DNA of 64,000 nt from Hygrocybe punicea (GCA_963556145.1 OY744473.1:62001-126000), one strand, 5' to 3'. Shown: positions 23,774 to 35,204, counted from the first letter of the stretch. Numbers and translations: made by a program. The notes: a model not told the origin generated them from the letters alone.

Positions 23774-23883
23774 GCTTAGTCGGAGCTGCAACGTTTGGGT
23801 TTGGAAACTCGGCAGACTACCTAATTGGATATGTACAGCCACCATGGAATTTCGGGGTTTCCAATACTCACTGACAACAGCTG
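23774..23883 (-). repeat. Right TIR of the 3.1-kb mariner
   Basis: Inverted counterpart of 20815-20924; ends CTG before the TA at 23884-23885. Confidence 0.9.
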
Positions 23884-23989
23884 TAAGACGAAAGCATGAG
23901 TTCACGAAGGTTTGAACGGGTAAAAAACTGGAACAAATACCGGCAATTGCCGCAATAATAGATGCTGGGCCAAATTTTTTGGTGGGGTT

Positions 23990-24340
23990 GGTCGTTATAA
24001 GACCGAGCCTAAATAAATTTAGGACTCGGAAAATGCACTACCAACGTCACATGTTCGCTCACTTCCCGACTGGTACAACGACTGGTACAACCATCGAAAA
24101 CAAATACTATGGGGTGTACGACAAACCTCTCAACGGAGTGGCTACTGACTACATTGTTGAGCCACAGTATGCCCTGCCGGCTTTTCAGGCTCCAGGCGTG
24201 ATTTCGTCGTCACTTATGCGAAAAACCAGTCTTCTTTCTCGAGATCAAACCGCCTGGTCATATCAACTTCATCTCCACCAGAATTGCTGCAGACACCCAG
24301 ATGAGGAATTGATTTCGTAGCTTTTATGACGTAACCCCGA
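23990..24340 (+). pseudogene. PD-(D/E)XK-like hypothetical protein fragment
   Basis: Forward frames read KYYGVYDKPLNGVATDYIVE and, after a small frame change, RRDFVVTYAKN and PVFFLEIKPPGHINFISTRI with AADTQMRN. The pattern (P)DF-x-V followed by (F)LE-x-K is that of the PD-(D/E)XK nuclease fold as found in a large set of agaricomycete hypothetical proteins. Frame changes and a stop in RN-stop-FRSFYDV show it is a decayed fragment lying between the mariner and the gene hit by the hAT. Confidence 0.45.
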
Positions 24341-25535
24341 TGCCCTGCAAAACTCAATGGCAGTGAGCACAATCATAGCACCAGCTCATACCGTACCTCA
24401 CCCTCGGCTCTCACTCCAGCTGGGACTGTTGCCAAGGCATATAAACAACAGGAAGCACGGCGAGAGGACCGGGCATCGACTTCGATAGCACGCCAACCAG
24501 CTCAGGACCGCCCAGTTTTGATAGTGATCCAGAGAAGAACATTATGACGTATTATCCTGTTCTTAGCAGTATGACTGGGAAGGTGGTCAATGTTGGTGGA
24601 TGACAACGACAACGACAACGACGACTGGAGTTTGAAAATGGGGACCTTGCCTACGCAGGAGCGCTTGCGGATTCCGAAATCTTCTTGAGGGCCATGGCTT
24701 CTGTCAAGGAAAATTTCGGGCAAGTGGAGGAAGGCGGTCTGGCATCCATGTGACGTCGGACGTTGGGACAGGTCACCTTCACTAAGTGCTGACCTAGCAA
24801 ATAGTTCTCGAAGCACAAACTACGGTTTGCAAGTAATGGCCACAATCAGAGGAATTCGCTCAGACTCTCGATTGAGAAATTTGCTGATCTGCCATGACAC
24901 CTCTATATCCACTCAATACCAACTACTGGTGACCAGTCGCGTGGGAACATGGTTGCATTCCCAAAAGTCAATACAGGCAGAAGACAAACCGGCGCTCAGA
25001 GCAAGATGCTGTCTGGTGGGAAGATTTGGAAATTGATGAAGCAGATTGGCGGCAGCGTCAGGATCTACCGCCACCGGTACTGGCTATTCCACAAATCTTA
25101 TTCTTCCAGAGCGGTTCCGCTTCACAAGATGGCCATGGAGACGCCCAACCTGGGGTATTGTCCCAGTCTAATCCTGTACTTCGATGTCCCACGCTTCACT
25201 GCATCGGAACGCGTTAGTTTCCCACGACCACTAGTTTCCGCAAGAAAAGGGAGTGGCCACTTCAGACCCCGGCACCGGATCTTCATCTCCTGGCTCCTCT
25301 GATGTTGGTTCCCAAGTCATGCACGATATTGTTCCCCTCTGGTCCTCGCCATTGGACGATGGTGAGATGTTTCCCTCCACATCAGCTGCATCCTGTGCGG
25401 CTTTCCATGTGCTGAATGTGTTGATAGGACCCAATCATCTGAGCTGTTGGCAGAGGTGGGAGTGCACGATATTTTGGGCACCGTGGGATGAACCTCTGAT
25501 CCATGTTCAACGGTATAGTGCACTTGGGTGTATGA
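24341..25535 (+). other. Coding-like but unresolved exons
   Basis: Forward frames such as SFDSDPEKNIMTYYPVLSSM (about 24510-24570) and WEDLEIDEADWRQRQDLPPP (about 25020-25075) look protein-like and may be upstream exons of the gene interrupted at 25869, but I could not join them into one splice model. Confidence 0.3.
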
Positions 25536-25868
25536 TGTGGACCGATAGCTCTGAGAAGAGTCTGCAACCGTGGAAGGCCTCCTATTCCCACGGCCTCCAA
25601 AAAGCCCAACAAAAGTCCTCATTCCGCGCTCGTCTCCCGTGATTCATCCTATGGTTCTGCACCGAGAGATAAATTTGAACGTCGGCCTAGCGCTTGTCAT
25701 TGCAGGAAAAAGTGTCCTGACGTGCAGGACTACCCTCTGGTAGCGAAGCCTAGATATCGGTTGAATTCCCTCGAGACTGTCACACATCGTGGCCGTCTGA
25801 CATTTAGGGAGATAGGTGTAGCCCAGAAGCCAACCTTGATGGAGCAAGAAAAGGCAAACAAATGGGAC
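25536..25868 (+). pseudogene. 5' portion of an unknown gene interrupted by the hAT element
   Basis: One forward frame is open for about 110 codons up to the insertion: KPNKSPHSALVSRDSSYGS, HCRKKCPDVQDYPLVAKPRY, SLETVTHRGRLTFREIGV and ending in KANKWD at 25868. The last 8 bp, AATGGGAC, are the target duplicated by the hAT. The frame continues on the far side at 35205. I do not recognise the protein; it is basic in the middle with two close cysteine residues (CHCRKKC). Confidence 0.55.
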
Positions 25869-25990
25869 TAGTGTTGCCACGGCTCGGTCCGGCTCGGCTC
25901 GGCTACGGCTAACAACGGTTAACCCATATATGGGTTGTTAGCCGGACCGGACCGTTGTGGCAACGGCTAAGCCGTGGCTAACCGTCCAAA
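25869..25990 (+). repeat. Left hAT terminal arm
   Basis: 23-bp TIR followed by about 100 bp of CGGCT/AGCCG units, including the perfect palindrome AACCCATATATGGGTT at 25919-25934. The right arm (about 35070-35196) has the same kind of CGGCT-rich hairpin-prone sequence. Confidence 0.8.
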
Positions 25991-26056
25991 AAAGGAAATT
26001 TGTCAGGTGACCCAGGTCGGCCAGATCCGTTGTTTGTATTTACCGTTTTGTTCATT

Positions 26057-26435
26057 GCTCACCCGTACAAAGTACAAGTGAGCATTCCCCGACTCATCGT
26101 TCGCCTGTACAAAGTACTAGCGAGCTTTTATCTTGGCTCAGACGTGCCCTAACCTCTTGGCTCAGAGACTCTTGCATTCCATCGTTGTTCATCTTGGCTC
26201 AGACTTGCCCTAACTTCTTGGCCTCCGAGACTCCTTCGTTCCATTCTCGCTCGCCTGTACAAAGTACAAGCGAGCTCCAGCCTCCAGGCGTGTCTTGGCT
26301 CGGGTGCTCCCATCGCTCTAGCCATTCTCGTTCGCCTGTACTGAGTATCAACAAGCTCCACGCTCCCATTGGCCTTGGCTCAGGTGCTCCCATTGGTCAA
26401 TCTATTCTCGTTGGCCCATACAGTGTATCAGCGAG
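26057..26435 (+). repeat. Five subterminal palindromic 27-bp repeats of the hAT
   Basis: Copies at 26057-26083, 26099-26125, 26249-26275, 26330-26356 and 26410-26435 share the plan GYTCGCC-TGTACAAAGTACAA-GCGAGC, an imperfect palindrome whose two halves pair. The last two are more diverged. They are separated by TTGGCTCAGAC/GGTGCTCCCAT units. Position just inside the TIR and upstream of the accessory gene suggests transposase binding sites or promoter elements. Confidence 0.75.
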
Positions 26436-26529
26436 CTCTTTGACTTCGTCTTTCACCGCTCCTTTGCATCCCTATCCGTGTGTATCTTTTTTTTTGCACC
26501 TATTCTATTAACCCAAATACTGCTGTCAG

Positions 26530-29122
26530 ATGCCGTCGACCTTCAAAACCTTCATCCTCGACAACTTTGTAATCACCTCCCCAAATGCAGGTCCCTTAGC
26601 TGCCTTCCCCAGTTACCACAATTTCGACTGTGATGATCCAGGGCCAGAGTGGACCTATACAACGAATTGGGCGCGCAACGATCTTCCACAGCTCCCATTT
26701 GTGCCCCATTCGATACGATGGGATCACCCATTAATACAGCGTCTAGTCTGTGATTACAAGTCGCTATCTATCGAACGCGTCCGTGGTGGGTTCCAATTAT
26801 CAGCTGCTACCCGAGAAAAATGGCACGATCTCGAAACCTCTCTCTATGTGGTTGCTCGGGAATTACTGGGAAAAGCCCCGGGTGCCTTTTTTCCACTTGA
26901 ATACAGATGTTTTCCTGTCCCTCACACATACGGCTACCTCCGCATTCATACACGTGAACACTCAGCCCGAAAGTGTGCCATGAAGTCCCGAGATGCTTTC
27001 ATACCGTTGATGGGACTGTGTTCGATGGCCATCTCATTTTTCACAGCCAGCTATGTCCCATATGGCGACGACCCCAACTGGGTGAAGATACTCACTAGCG
27101 AAACCAAGGTCCACCCAGAGTGGGTCCAGCAACTGCGGGATTCACCGATCGCCGACTTCACCGACAGCGTTCCGAGAGTAGGCGTGGTCATTGACGTGCA
27201 TCAATGCAAATGGTTGGCACACATCCCAAGACTCGTCAGAGTCGATATCCCTATCTGGTTCGTATGGAGCACCCTCGACAAGCCCCTACGCGTATCACCC
27301 AAACCCGAGGTGGCAAACTACTTACCCAATAATGCACAAGTCCAGGCTGCCTGCCAGCAGTGGCAGTTGGAGCAGTTGTCTCCGCCACCGCCTAGCCCTA
27401 CCACTGATGTAACATCCTCCAAGAAGTTCCCTAAGCCAAACCCAGGCTCTCGCCAGAAACTTGGAGAAACTTGGCAGGAATTCTTTGTTCGACAAGCAGT
27501 ACGCCACGAGAAAATTGCTGCCATGGAGACTGCACAAGAAACAGCCGCTCGCTTGGCTCGTCAGAAGGAAGGTGAACGCTTTTGTGCACCGGGGAAGAGA
27601 GGGGCTGCTGTCTTCCGCTGGCTGGAAATGGATGGCTTTCGCCTCAGAACGAGAGTCAATTTCAGAGAGATAGAAGATCTGTGGGAAGAAAAGCCGCCGG
27701 AACATATGCGATATAATGCCTTTGATAGGGAATGGGACGTCTGTACCGAATTTAACCCCGACGCGCCAGACAACGAAGACCCATTCGGTAACGACGACTA
27801 CGACGGTGAATATGACGATCCCACCTTGGAAGAAGGTGAGGCGAGGCAACCTGCTGATCAAATCAATAGCCAAACAATACCTGCGGGTCCACTTCCTGCG
27901 GAACACTGGCAGCGAGATGTGCTGTCCATTCATGGTGTCGGCGATCGCCACACGGATGCCACTGCTCCTAAATTTACGACTACCCTTGACTGCCGTCTTT
28001 ATGATCGCTTTGGATTCGATTGGGATGACACCGCCTACGCTGACAGTCCTACGCCATCAAATACCGAATGGGACCGGACCCTTAATATTTTGCAGGACCC
28101 TCACCCTCAAGTGGCTACTAAATACAAGGGCCCAATCTTCGACTTCGTCGCACGTCTGATCGATGGACCAGTGGACGGGTTATCAGCTATGCCATGGGAT
28201 CTCAGTTCGTCGAGCCTTTTTCCATTGTGTGAACGACAGGAACATTATCTGACAATTGAGCGGAGGGAGATGATGAACAATAGAGATCAAAAAATATATT
28301 TTGTCAGGTCCACGAGTGCTACTGCGAATATTGATTGGCTGCTTACAGTAGATAGTCCGGTCACCGCTCTGCAATGCCTCCGATCGTGTAGGGATATCAC
28401 AGAAGCTGTTCGGTATCTTGCGGAACGCGGAATCCCCTTCAATACCCTCAATCCTTGCCCTGCCTTTTCACACCCACCTCCATCGACAGGCCCTCCACCA
28501 CCCCCCATATCTCTCGGTGTGCGTGCAGTTGGCTACCAGCCTGATGCTGCTGATTATGCCGCTTATGAAGCGGCTCGAGACCATTTTCTACGTTCTCCAC
28601 ATGCACGTGAAGCAATCCTCAAGGGTGGTATTGTCTGGCGCCTCGCGATGGAATTCGTTGGCCCTGGATGGGTTCTTACTGGCCCCTCTAGTGCAGCCTT
28701 CTCTCGTGGGCAAGTCTTCCATTTTGCGGATGGCACTACTTTCTGTGACGATCACCTCGGTGAAGATGAGCTTGACCTCATATGTGGCGTATATAGGGTG
28801 TATACTGGTGGGTACCCTCTCTGGATTCGTCAGCCATGCGTTAAGTCAACGTGATGTAGGATCGAACCAACAGGTCTCCCATCTTTCCTGGTGGCCAAAG
28901 CACTCAACTTGGCAGAAGAGCCTTTTCAATGTTGGCCACTGGACTCCCGCTGCCGAGGACTGGTTTCAGAAACGTCTCGAACTCATCCAGCAGAACAAGG
29001 CCCCATGTCGGACTGCTGGAAAGTGGTATGAATCTCTTCCGAGGCATGGAAGGTCACTGCGTTTGGCTCAGAAGATACATGAGGTAGCGGGCCGGTTCAT
29101 AGAAGGCGAGACATTTCCGTAG
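26530..29122 (+). CDS. hAT accessory protein, 846 aa, unknown
   Basis: One long exon (26530-28807) and a second (28860-29122), joined by a 52-bp GT-AG intron, give 846 unbroken codons. The N-terminal 270 residues look globular (KWHDLETSLYVVARELLGK, WVKILTSETKVHPEWVQQL, VPRVGVVIDVHQCKWLAHIP). A charged helical stretch follows (QEFFVRQAVRHEKIAAMETA, with ETAARLARQKEGERFCAPGK), then FRWLEMDGFRLRTRV and an acidic linker. A C-terminal domain contains KGGIVWRLAMEFVG, GVYRVYTG, SWWPKHSTW and WFQKRLELIQ. From memory this type is abundant as hypothetical proteins in agaricomycetes. No catalytic motif is evident. It lies fully within the hAT ends and converges with the transposase (121 bp between stops). 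Confidence 0.8.
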
Positions 29123-29243
29123 TTTGTTGGTCTCGTTTCATTGTTTTTCCTTGTATCGTGTACATTTGTCTTACCATCCACGTCGACCACATTATTTACG
29201 TGATGTTCTTGTGTCCCTTCATTTCATAATAAAATTTATATTT

Positions 29244-32200
29244 CTACTGAAGTTTTTCTGTAAGAGACTGAATGAATGAGTTGACATCTTCTGGGAGCTG
29301 CATCTGTGCATCATCGTAAGTCTCCAACTCATGAAGCTCCTGACCCCAATCCAGACCATCCGTAAAATTGAGACCTCTTCCCTGCCGAATGGAATACTTC
29401 AAAAGTTGAAGGGCTTCCATTAATTCAGGTGAAATGCGATTCCGTCGTGCAGTCATAGTTTCCTTGCTTGACGAAAACACTCTTTCACAAAGCACTGCCG
29501 AAGCTTGTATCGGTAAAATGTCCATGGCGAGAGAAAAAATTCTCGGATAGCGAAGTTGATTTTCCTTGTCCAACTATGTTTAGCATGAAATGGATACATC
29601 TGTCATCGGCCTCACATACCTGCCAGTATGTCAGACTCTTTGTTGTTGGCTGTGTATCGCGAAGGTAAGCTGCGGCCTCGACTTCTATTGCCCGTTGCAC
29701 AACTGAGTGACCTCGAATACGGTTGAGGCCGAGGATGTCTCTCGCAGTGGGACGTGGCAGGACTGCAGGTGGTTCTGCATTTACTACAGGGCCCTCGGTT
29801 CCAGTAGTAGGGTCATACGGGCGAAGCTATGTAAGATAGAGTAATTCAGGTGATAAAAGCGGAAATATTATTGGTACATACGGCATTAATAAATAAATCT
29901 TTGGCCCAATCAACTCGCTCTGGCATGTACTCCTCGAGCCACGTCAATTTGATGGATGGATCTAGAACTGGAAAAAAACCGTCAGCAAAAGCAAAAAATT
30001 AGTTAGATACAGACTCATGGCCAGTGTGTAAGCAGGGACCATGTCCGTTCGGCTACTATATAATTCAAGTTTGTCGATCCCCTTCTGGACGATTTCAGAA
30101 GTTTCCGGATTCTGCTCTTGATGTACTTTCCAGACATTGAGCATCGCTTCAAATGCAGGTACGGCGTGACATAATGTTGGAGTCTTCTCATGTGATAACA
30201 TTTGTTGGAAGGCATGTGGAATCTGACAATGATAATACATTATATAGAAAAGGAACAATCAAATACACTCACCTGGAGAATAGATTGAAATTTTCGAAGA
30301 GCGTTCCAGTCGGAATCACGGAGCTGGAACTTGTGCAGTTCAGAAAATTCCCGGCTTTCGAGGAAGGTGTCAAGAACCTAGATAACCACGTCAAATATTG
30401 GCCACGAAATAAAAAATAAAAAATACCTCTTGAAGATCAATGGCTCGTTCAATCATGAGTAATGTTGAAGACCACCTCACTTCCATGTCACGCAGAAGCT
30501 GAAGTTCCTTCTGCTCTAATCTCTCAAACAAGGATGAAAAATACTGTCGGCGCAGAGAAGATGATCGGATCTAGTATAAATTAATGTTTTCGCATCAAAA
30601 GGTAAGTTGCTGCACAAGATAGCAAGAGAGAGACATACTGCACGAATGAGAGATCGGACAGTTGCAATTGGATCTCGGTCAATCCCTTCCAAGAAGTTTG
30701 CAGGGTAAAAGTTGTCAGCGGTTTCAGCCACATAGTCGAGATTGGTGATTGCCGCTAGCACAGCCTTGCAAGCAAGGTTGACGATGTGGGGGAAACATCT
30801 GGAGGTAAAGAGTATTAGTACTTATGGTGCAGCAACAAAATCATGTCACCTACCTAATTCGACACTCAATTTTGTCAAATTTGATTTTCCGTCGCCGAAG
30901 TTCATGCTCTAATATGGCCATGAACGTATCATTGTTTGAGGCATTGTCGAGGGTAATCCATCCAATCTGAGAGGATGAGGGTCAACGAGAATACGAAGAA
31001 ACTTTGAATATTGAATACCTTGTGAGTAATCATAAGCCGATCAGTAACGTATATGAATACATGGGCAAGATGCTCGCCATCATGTCGCCCAGGAACACGA
31101 TGAAATCCCACCAAGTCGGAACGTAATCTGAGAATGTGTTGACAGCCAGTGGGGGTTTCTTCAGTATGCGATTGGATCCAATGAGCCGTGATAGCCATGA
31201 AAGGAGAACGATTCGGATCGGACCACATATCCATTGTGAATGAAATCTTCCCTAATGAGTGCTGTTCCTTTATTAACAAGAATAGTCAAAATGCAGGTAG
31301 CAGCCGCTCTGACCTGCATGTCTTTACTTAGTTGATATAAATGTTCTTGAAGCGTCTCTTCAATGCGTTTATGGATCGTAGTCCTGCCAGGAATATCCGA
31401 CTCCCGAAGTTCTTCTCGAAGCATGAGGAAAATTGCCCGCAGATGCGGTGATTCGACAACATTGATTGACTAAAATAATGATATCTCATCAATACAGGAA
31501 TATAAAACAATCGAAAAATATACCTGATCATCGCCGACAATGAACTCGATGATTGTGTCAACGAAAGCTTCCCTCGAGTACGATGTGCGTTCTTGCGGCA
31601 TCCGTCCCGTTGGTTGCCCTTTACCCTTTCGATATCCATCCAGGGCAGCCTGGGCACTCTTTGCCTTTATCTTGATGCCCAACTCGTCACAACCAGACAC
31701 CCAAACATTCATGTGTTCCTCTATCAAGTGACGACGAATAGTCCCGGTGGATGTCTTGACACTAAATTTGGTAATCTTATAGCTTGGATTCGTTGCATGG
31801 ATATTTCTATTTAAGTCATTCAGCATCATATAATAACTAGGATGTGGAAACACATACCCGCAGAACATGCAACTATACTGGTTTCCCATCTTTTCGAAGA
31901 AAGTCCACACGTCCGATGCGATGTGACGAGACTTGTTGCCTGCGGGACCATTCGTTCGCGATGAACGAGTTGCCGGATTTGCTGCAGGTGGCCGTGGGTT
32001 ATGGTTGGATTCTGACCCACTAGACTTAGAGCTGGACGTTGACACCGGCGACACCGGCGACATTGGTGAGGACGTGGACGTAGCAGTTGCTAGGTCAAAG
32101 AGTGGGAGTGAAGGTTGCTGTGAAGTCGAGGCTTGTGGAGGTGAAAGTGAGGTGAAGGGACCATCACTGGGAGAACTCGATGGTAATCGGAATGTGACTT

Positions 32201-32696
32201 GTCGAATGGGTATGATTGGGCTGCCAGAAGAGAATAAGTTGGGTGGGTTGCGAGAAGAAGCTGCGACAGGCGTCTTCCTTTGTTGACGACGACGGCGTGA
32301 GCAAGGAGATGGTGTAAATAGAATATCGACAGCTGCTGCTGCGTTGTTTGGGTCATTAGCTTTTGCAGAAAGAACCCTTCGCCGAGCACGGTCCAATATC
32401 GCAGGCCCCACCTGTCGAATCGGTGTAATGGCTGGGTTGGTAGGTCTTGATAGAAAGCCGGGACCAAAGGGATCGTCGATGTCTACTTCAACGGCCTTGC
32501 CCTTTCCTTTGTCTCGATGGATCAGTTCAGGAGTTGGAGTGGACGGTTGAGGTACTGGATATGTATGAGAATGTCAGCACCGTATATGAGTGGGTTTAAA
32601 AGTGAAATATCTACCTTGAATTCGGAAGGATGTTTGAAGCGCGCCATTTGCAAAGGCAGTCGTCTTGGACTTTTTGGCTCCACGTCGAGGAGGCAT
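29244..32696 (-). CDS. BED-finger hAT transposase
   Basis: Start is the ATG at 32696 (MPPRRGAKKSKTTAF); about ten exons follow with GT-AG introns of 50-80 bp. A long Ser/Pro-rich disordered region (SSSPSDGPFTSLSPPQ) precedes a BED-type zinc finger: SDVWTFFEKMGNQYSCMFCG with a later HLIEEH. The catalytic core shows FTMDMWSDPNRSPFMAITAH (first Asp), GWITLDNASNNDTF (second Asp) and RCFPHIVNLACKAV. The end is the hAT dimerisation block YPRIFSLAMDILPIQASAV, CERVFSSSKETMT and RNRISPELMEALQLLK. No in-frame stop was seen in the exons, so the enzyme may be functional. It would bind the terminal and subterminal repeats and excise the element. Confidence 0.9.
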
Positions 32697-33800
32697 ATTG
32701 GTCTAAAGAGTTATGCAAAGTTCAGTCGAATATATGATGACTGACGTGAATTTCAATTTAACGGACCTCCAGACACGATAGCTTTCCAAGGGTGTAACCG
32801 ATCTCAATCAAGACGTATTGCAACTTGTGTGCATGCTGTATGACTATTGTCCTGCCATGAACGCTACTAACAATTACATTTCTCCTGTACAACGTGGTGA
32901 ATAAGTTGAAGATGCAGACGTAACCAGGTGAGTTTGATGGTAGATGTATGAAATACACATGAAATACAAATTATTGGTAAAAGTACAATAGAAAAAATAT
33001 GAACGTCTCAGTAGTGGCGAAGGGAAAAAAACGTGGAGATTAAAAAAACACGGTGCTAAGCGAAACAGCATGCAGACACATGTATCGAGGGTGTGGTCTT
33101 GATCTGTTCCTTGTGTCAAATGGGCAGATCCTGGTGCAAGATATGAATAGGATGACAACCCATTGCGAAGAGGGGGATAAGTCAACGTACCCAGAGCCGG
33201 GGAAGCAAAGAGTAGGGGGAAGACGACGCCAGCCATAGCAAAATGGCAGATAAGAACCTCAGTGTCGGCATCGGCAGATAACACAACCAGGAAGGAACAT
33301 CTCCCTATGATTCAATCAAGGGGAGAAGAGAGACAAGAATCTCCCTATGATTCAATCAAGGGGAGATGAAGAGAAAAGACTTAGAATGGCGCTCAACAGT
33401 AACTCGATCATGTGACCATGAGACTTGAGCTTCACCATACTGTGACCGTAAGAGCCTTATGTTCTTCTCAACCATCTTTGCCAGTGCCGAGCACCAGCAA
33501 AGACTTGTCCCCGTCGCTTTCTACCATCTTTGCCAGTGCTGAGCACCGCAAAGTCTCGTCCCTGTTGTCTCTGCATCTCCCTGTCTTCGGCCTTCATCAT
33601 CTTATTTTCTGGTCCATATTTCACGTCCTTCCATCTGTTTCACTAGTGCTGGGCACTCAAACTTTTCACAAGTCATCGCCTTTTCCTATCCCCCTGTGTA
33701 CTGGGGGTGTCTCGACATCTTCTACCTGTGGTCTCTCTCATAATACTTGCAATGATTTGCATGTTGCACTTGGTGATTTCGTGTCAGCCTGCATGTAGCA
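32697..33800. other. hAT 5' region of the transposase with short direct repeats
   Basis: Upstream of the transposase start. CTCCCTATGATTCAATCAAG with GGGAGA is repeated at 33301 and 33342. A roughly 60-bp unit with ATCTTTGCCAGTGC and GAGCACC is repeated at about 33473 and 33530. No gene is supported; probable promoter region of the transposase on the left side. Confidence 0.5.
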
Positions 33801-33829
33801 ACATCCTCACATTCTCCCTGTAGACAACT

Positions 33830-34960
33830 CGGTTGAGGGCATCAGCGGAATATATTGGACATTTGCCCTGGACTATCCGTTTTTTCAAGGTGAGTCAGTC
33901 GAACCCTGCATTGCAAAAAATGATGTCTAATTTTGATGGGACTAGCCTACTCTCCCACCTGCAAGGACCATTCTCTCCTTCGTGGTGGAACATGATTTTG
34001 TCAAACAAATTTTGTCCTGGTGCGAGTATTTGGAGTCGAGGATGTAATCATGATGGCAGTCAACAATCTCGGTGAGAGCAGTTATATTTCTCGAATAGCA
34101 ATAATTATTCTGATTTCTTTCATCTTATGGTTCTCTTGCACGCTCCAAGGCTATCGACATGGCATTGGAGACAACAATTTAGCCCTTGCCATGTACAACC
34201 TCTGCTCGACAATGGATCCCCTTTGGAACTCTTTGATGGTTGGAGGGTTTAAAGATAGCGGTAAACTATCACTCATCGATTCCTTAGCTGGCGAACTCGG
34301 TCTTGATATCTATGTCATCAGCCTTTCTTGAAGCTGAATCCTAGCATAAGTACTGCATAAGTGATAATACTTTGACGACGTTAATGGGATATGTTTCAAT
34401 CAGGCAAGTCGCTTTCTCGCATGGCTATACATTTACGTGCTCCGTCAGTCGTGACATTATGTCCACCTATGAACGCAACTGAAACTACTCACACTTCAAG
34501 GCTACGTCTGTGTGGACTCTTAAACAGCCTCGATGGTGTCACTGCTGCTGAAGTCAGGTATGTCGACCCTCCAAATAAAATAAAATAAAATAAAAGTAAA
34601 AATTAGGAGACATAATTTTGCTGCCTCTTATTTGCTACAACGAACCACATCGAGTGTCTGGATCCAGCGAAACCGGATGTTTGGGTCAACAGAACGAACG
34701 CAAGCCAAGAGTGTCTTCAAATGGCTTCCCTTACAAACCCTCTCGCATCTCAGTAACGCCCGAAGCATTGACAACGTGAGCTTCTTTCTATAGGTCAGAT
34801 TTAATGGCTCAATGTTTCATCTCTTCAGTATCAAATGGTGACTGTTACAAGTTACGATACGACATGGTTGTTCATCAAGGTAATTGAGACTATGTAGATG
34901 CAATAATTATTCAGTATTATTATATTTTACACCAAAATCTATCCTTCATTAGCACAGCAG
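33830..34960 (+). pseudogene. Broken BCS1-like AAA ATPase fragment
   Basis: Forward frames read FKDSGKLSLIDSLAGELGLD and IYVISLS (34250-34330), matching the Walker A region of fungal BCS1-like AAA ATPases (usually GVPGSGKSSLIHALAGEL). Here the P-loop glycine/proline positions are altered to GGFKDSGKLS. Further on, LCGLLNSLDGVTAAE (34505-34555) and, after an intron-like gap, LLFATTNHIECLDPAKPDVW plus VNRTNASQECL match the sensor-1 region. Frames are interrupted and the Walker B segment is missing, so it is a remnant captured in, or inserted into, the hAT. Mitochondrial BCS1 relatives translocate folded proteins; this copy cannot. Confidence 0.6.
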
Positions 34961-35069
34961 TCGTCTGGTGATGTTTTGAGCCTTGGGCAATGCCAGAAAA
35001 CCAGTTGCGAGCCAGCAAACACTCCGGAAACCTCGAAATCATTATATTTCCTAATTTGGAAATTTTATA

Positions 35070-35196
35070 ACGGCTCAAAACGGCTAGCCACGGCTAAGCC
35101 GAGGTTTAACCGTTAGCCGTAGCAACGGCTCGGCTCGGCTAATCATCGGCTCGGCTCAATCGGCTAACGGTTTCGGACCGAGCCGTGGCAACACTA
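35070..35196 (-). repeat. Right hAT terminal arm
   Basis: CGGCT-rich arm ending in the perfect 23-bp TIR CGGACCGAGCCGTGGCAACA (with CTA to complete it). Confidence 0.8.
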
Positions 35197-35204
35197 AATG
35201 GGAC

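Larger units (their letters stand above)
20815..23883. mobile_element. Tc1/mariner transposon carrying a second gene
   Basis: CAGCTGTTGTCAGTGAGT at 20815 is matched in reverse complement by the sequence ending at 23883, and TA flanks both ends (20813-20814 and 23884-23885). The inverted ends are about 110 bp and I see one mismatch between them, so the element is young. It encodes a forward accessory gene (20951-22591) and a reverse DDE transposase (23764-22718), which converge with 126 bp between stops. Both genes are spliced and open, so the element could be active. Confidence 0.9.
25869..35196. mobile_element. 9.3-kb hAT transposon with accessory gene
   Basis: TAGTGTTGCCACGGCTCGGT at 25869 is repeated in reverse complement at the right end (35196), with 23 bp of perfect TIR. 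Both sides carry the same 8-bp AATGGGAC (25861-25868 and 35197-35204), the target-duplication length of hAT elements. Inside are a forward 846-aa gene, a reverse BED-zinc-finger hAT transposase, five subterminal repeats at the left, GGCT-rich subterminal arms at both ends, and a broken BCS1-like fragment at the right. The perfect target duplication and TIRs indicate recent insertion. Confidence 0.92.

Noticed and set aside
27322..27951. Reverse 209-codon ORF
   Set aside because: Antisense to the well-supported 846-aa hAT accessory gene.
34250..34331. Functional AAA ATPase
   Set aside because: P-loop residues are altered and Walker B is missing, so only a remnant is supported.
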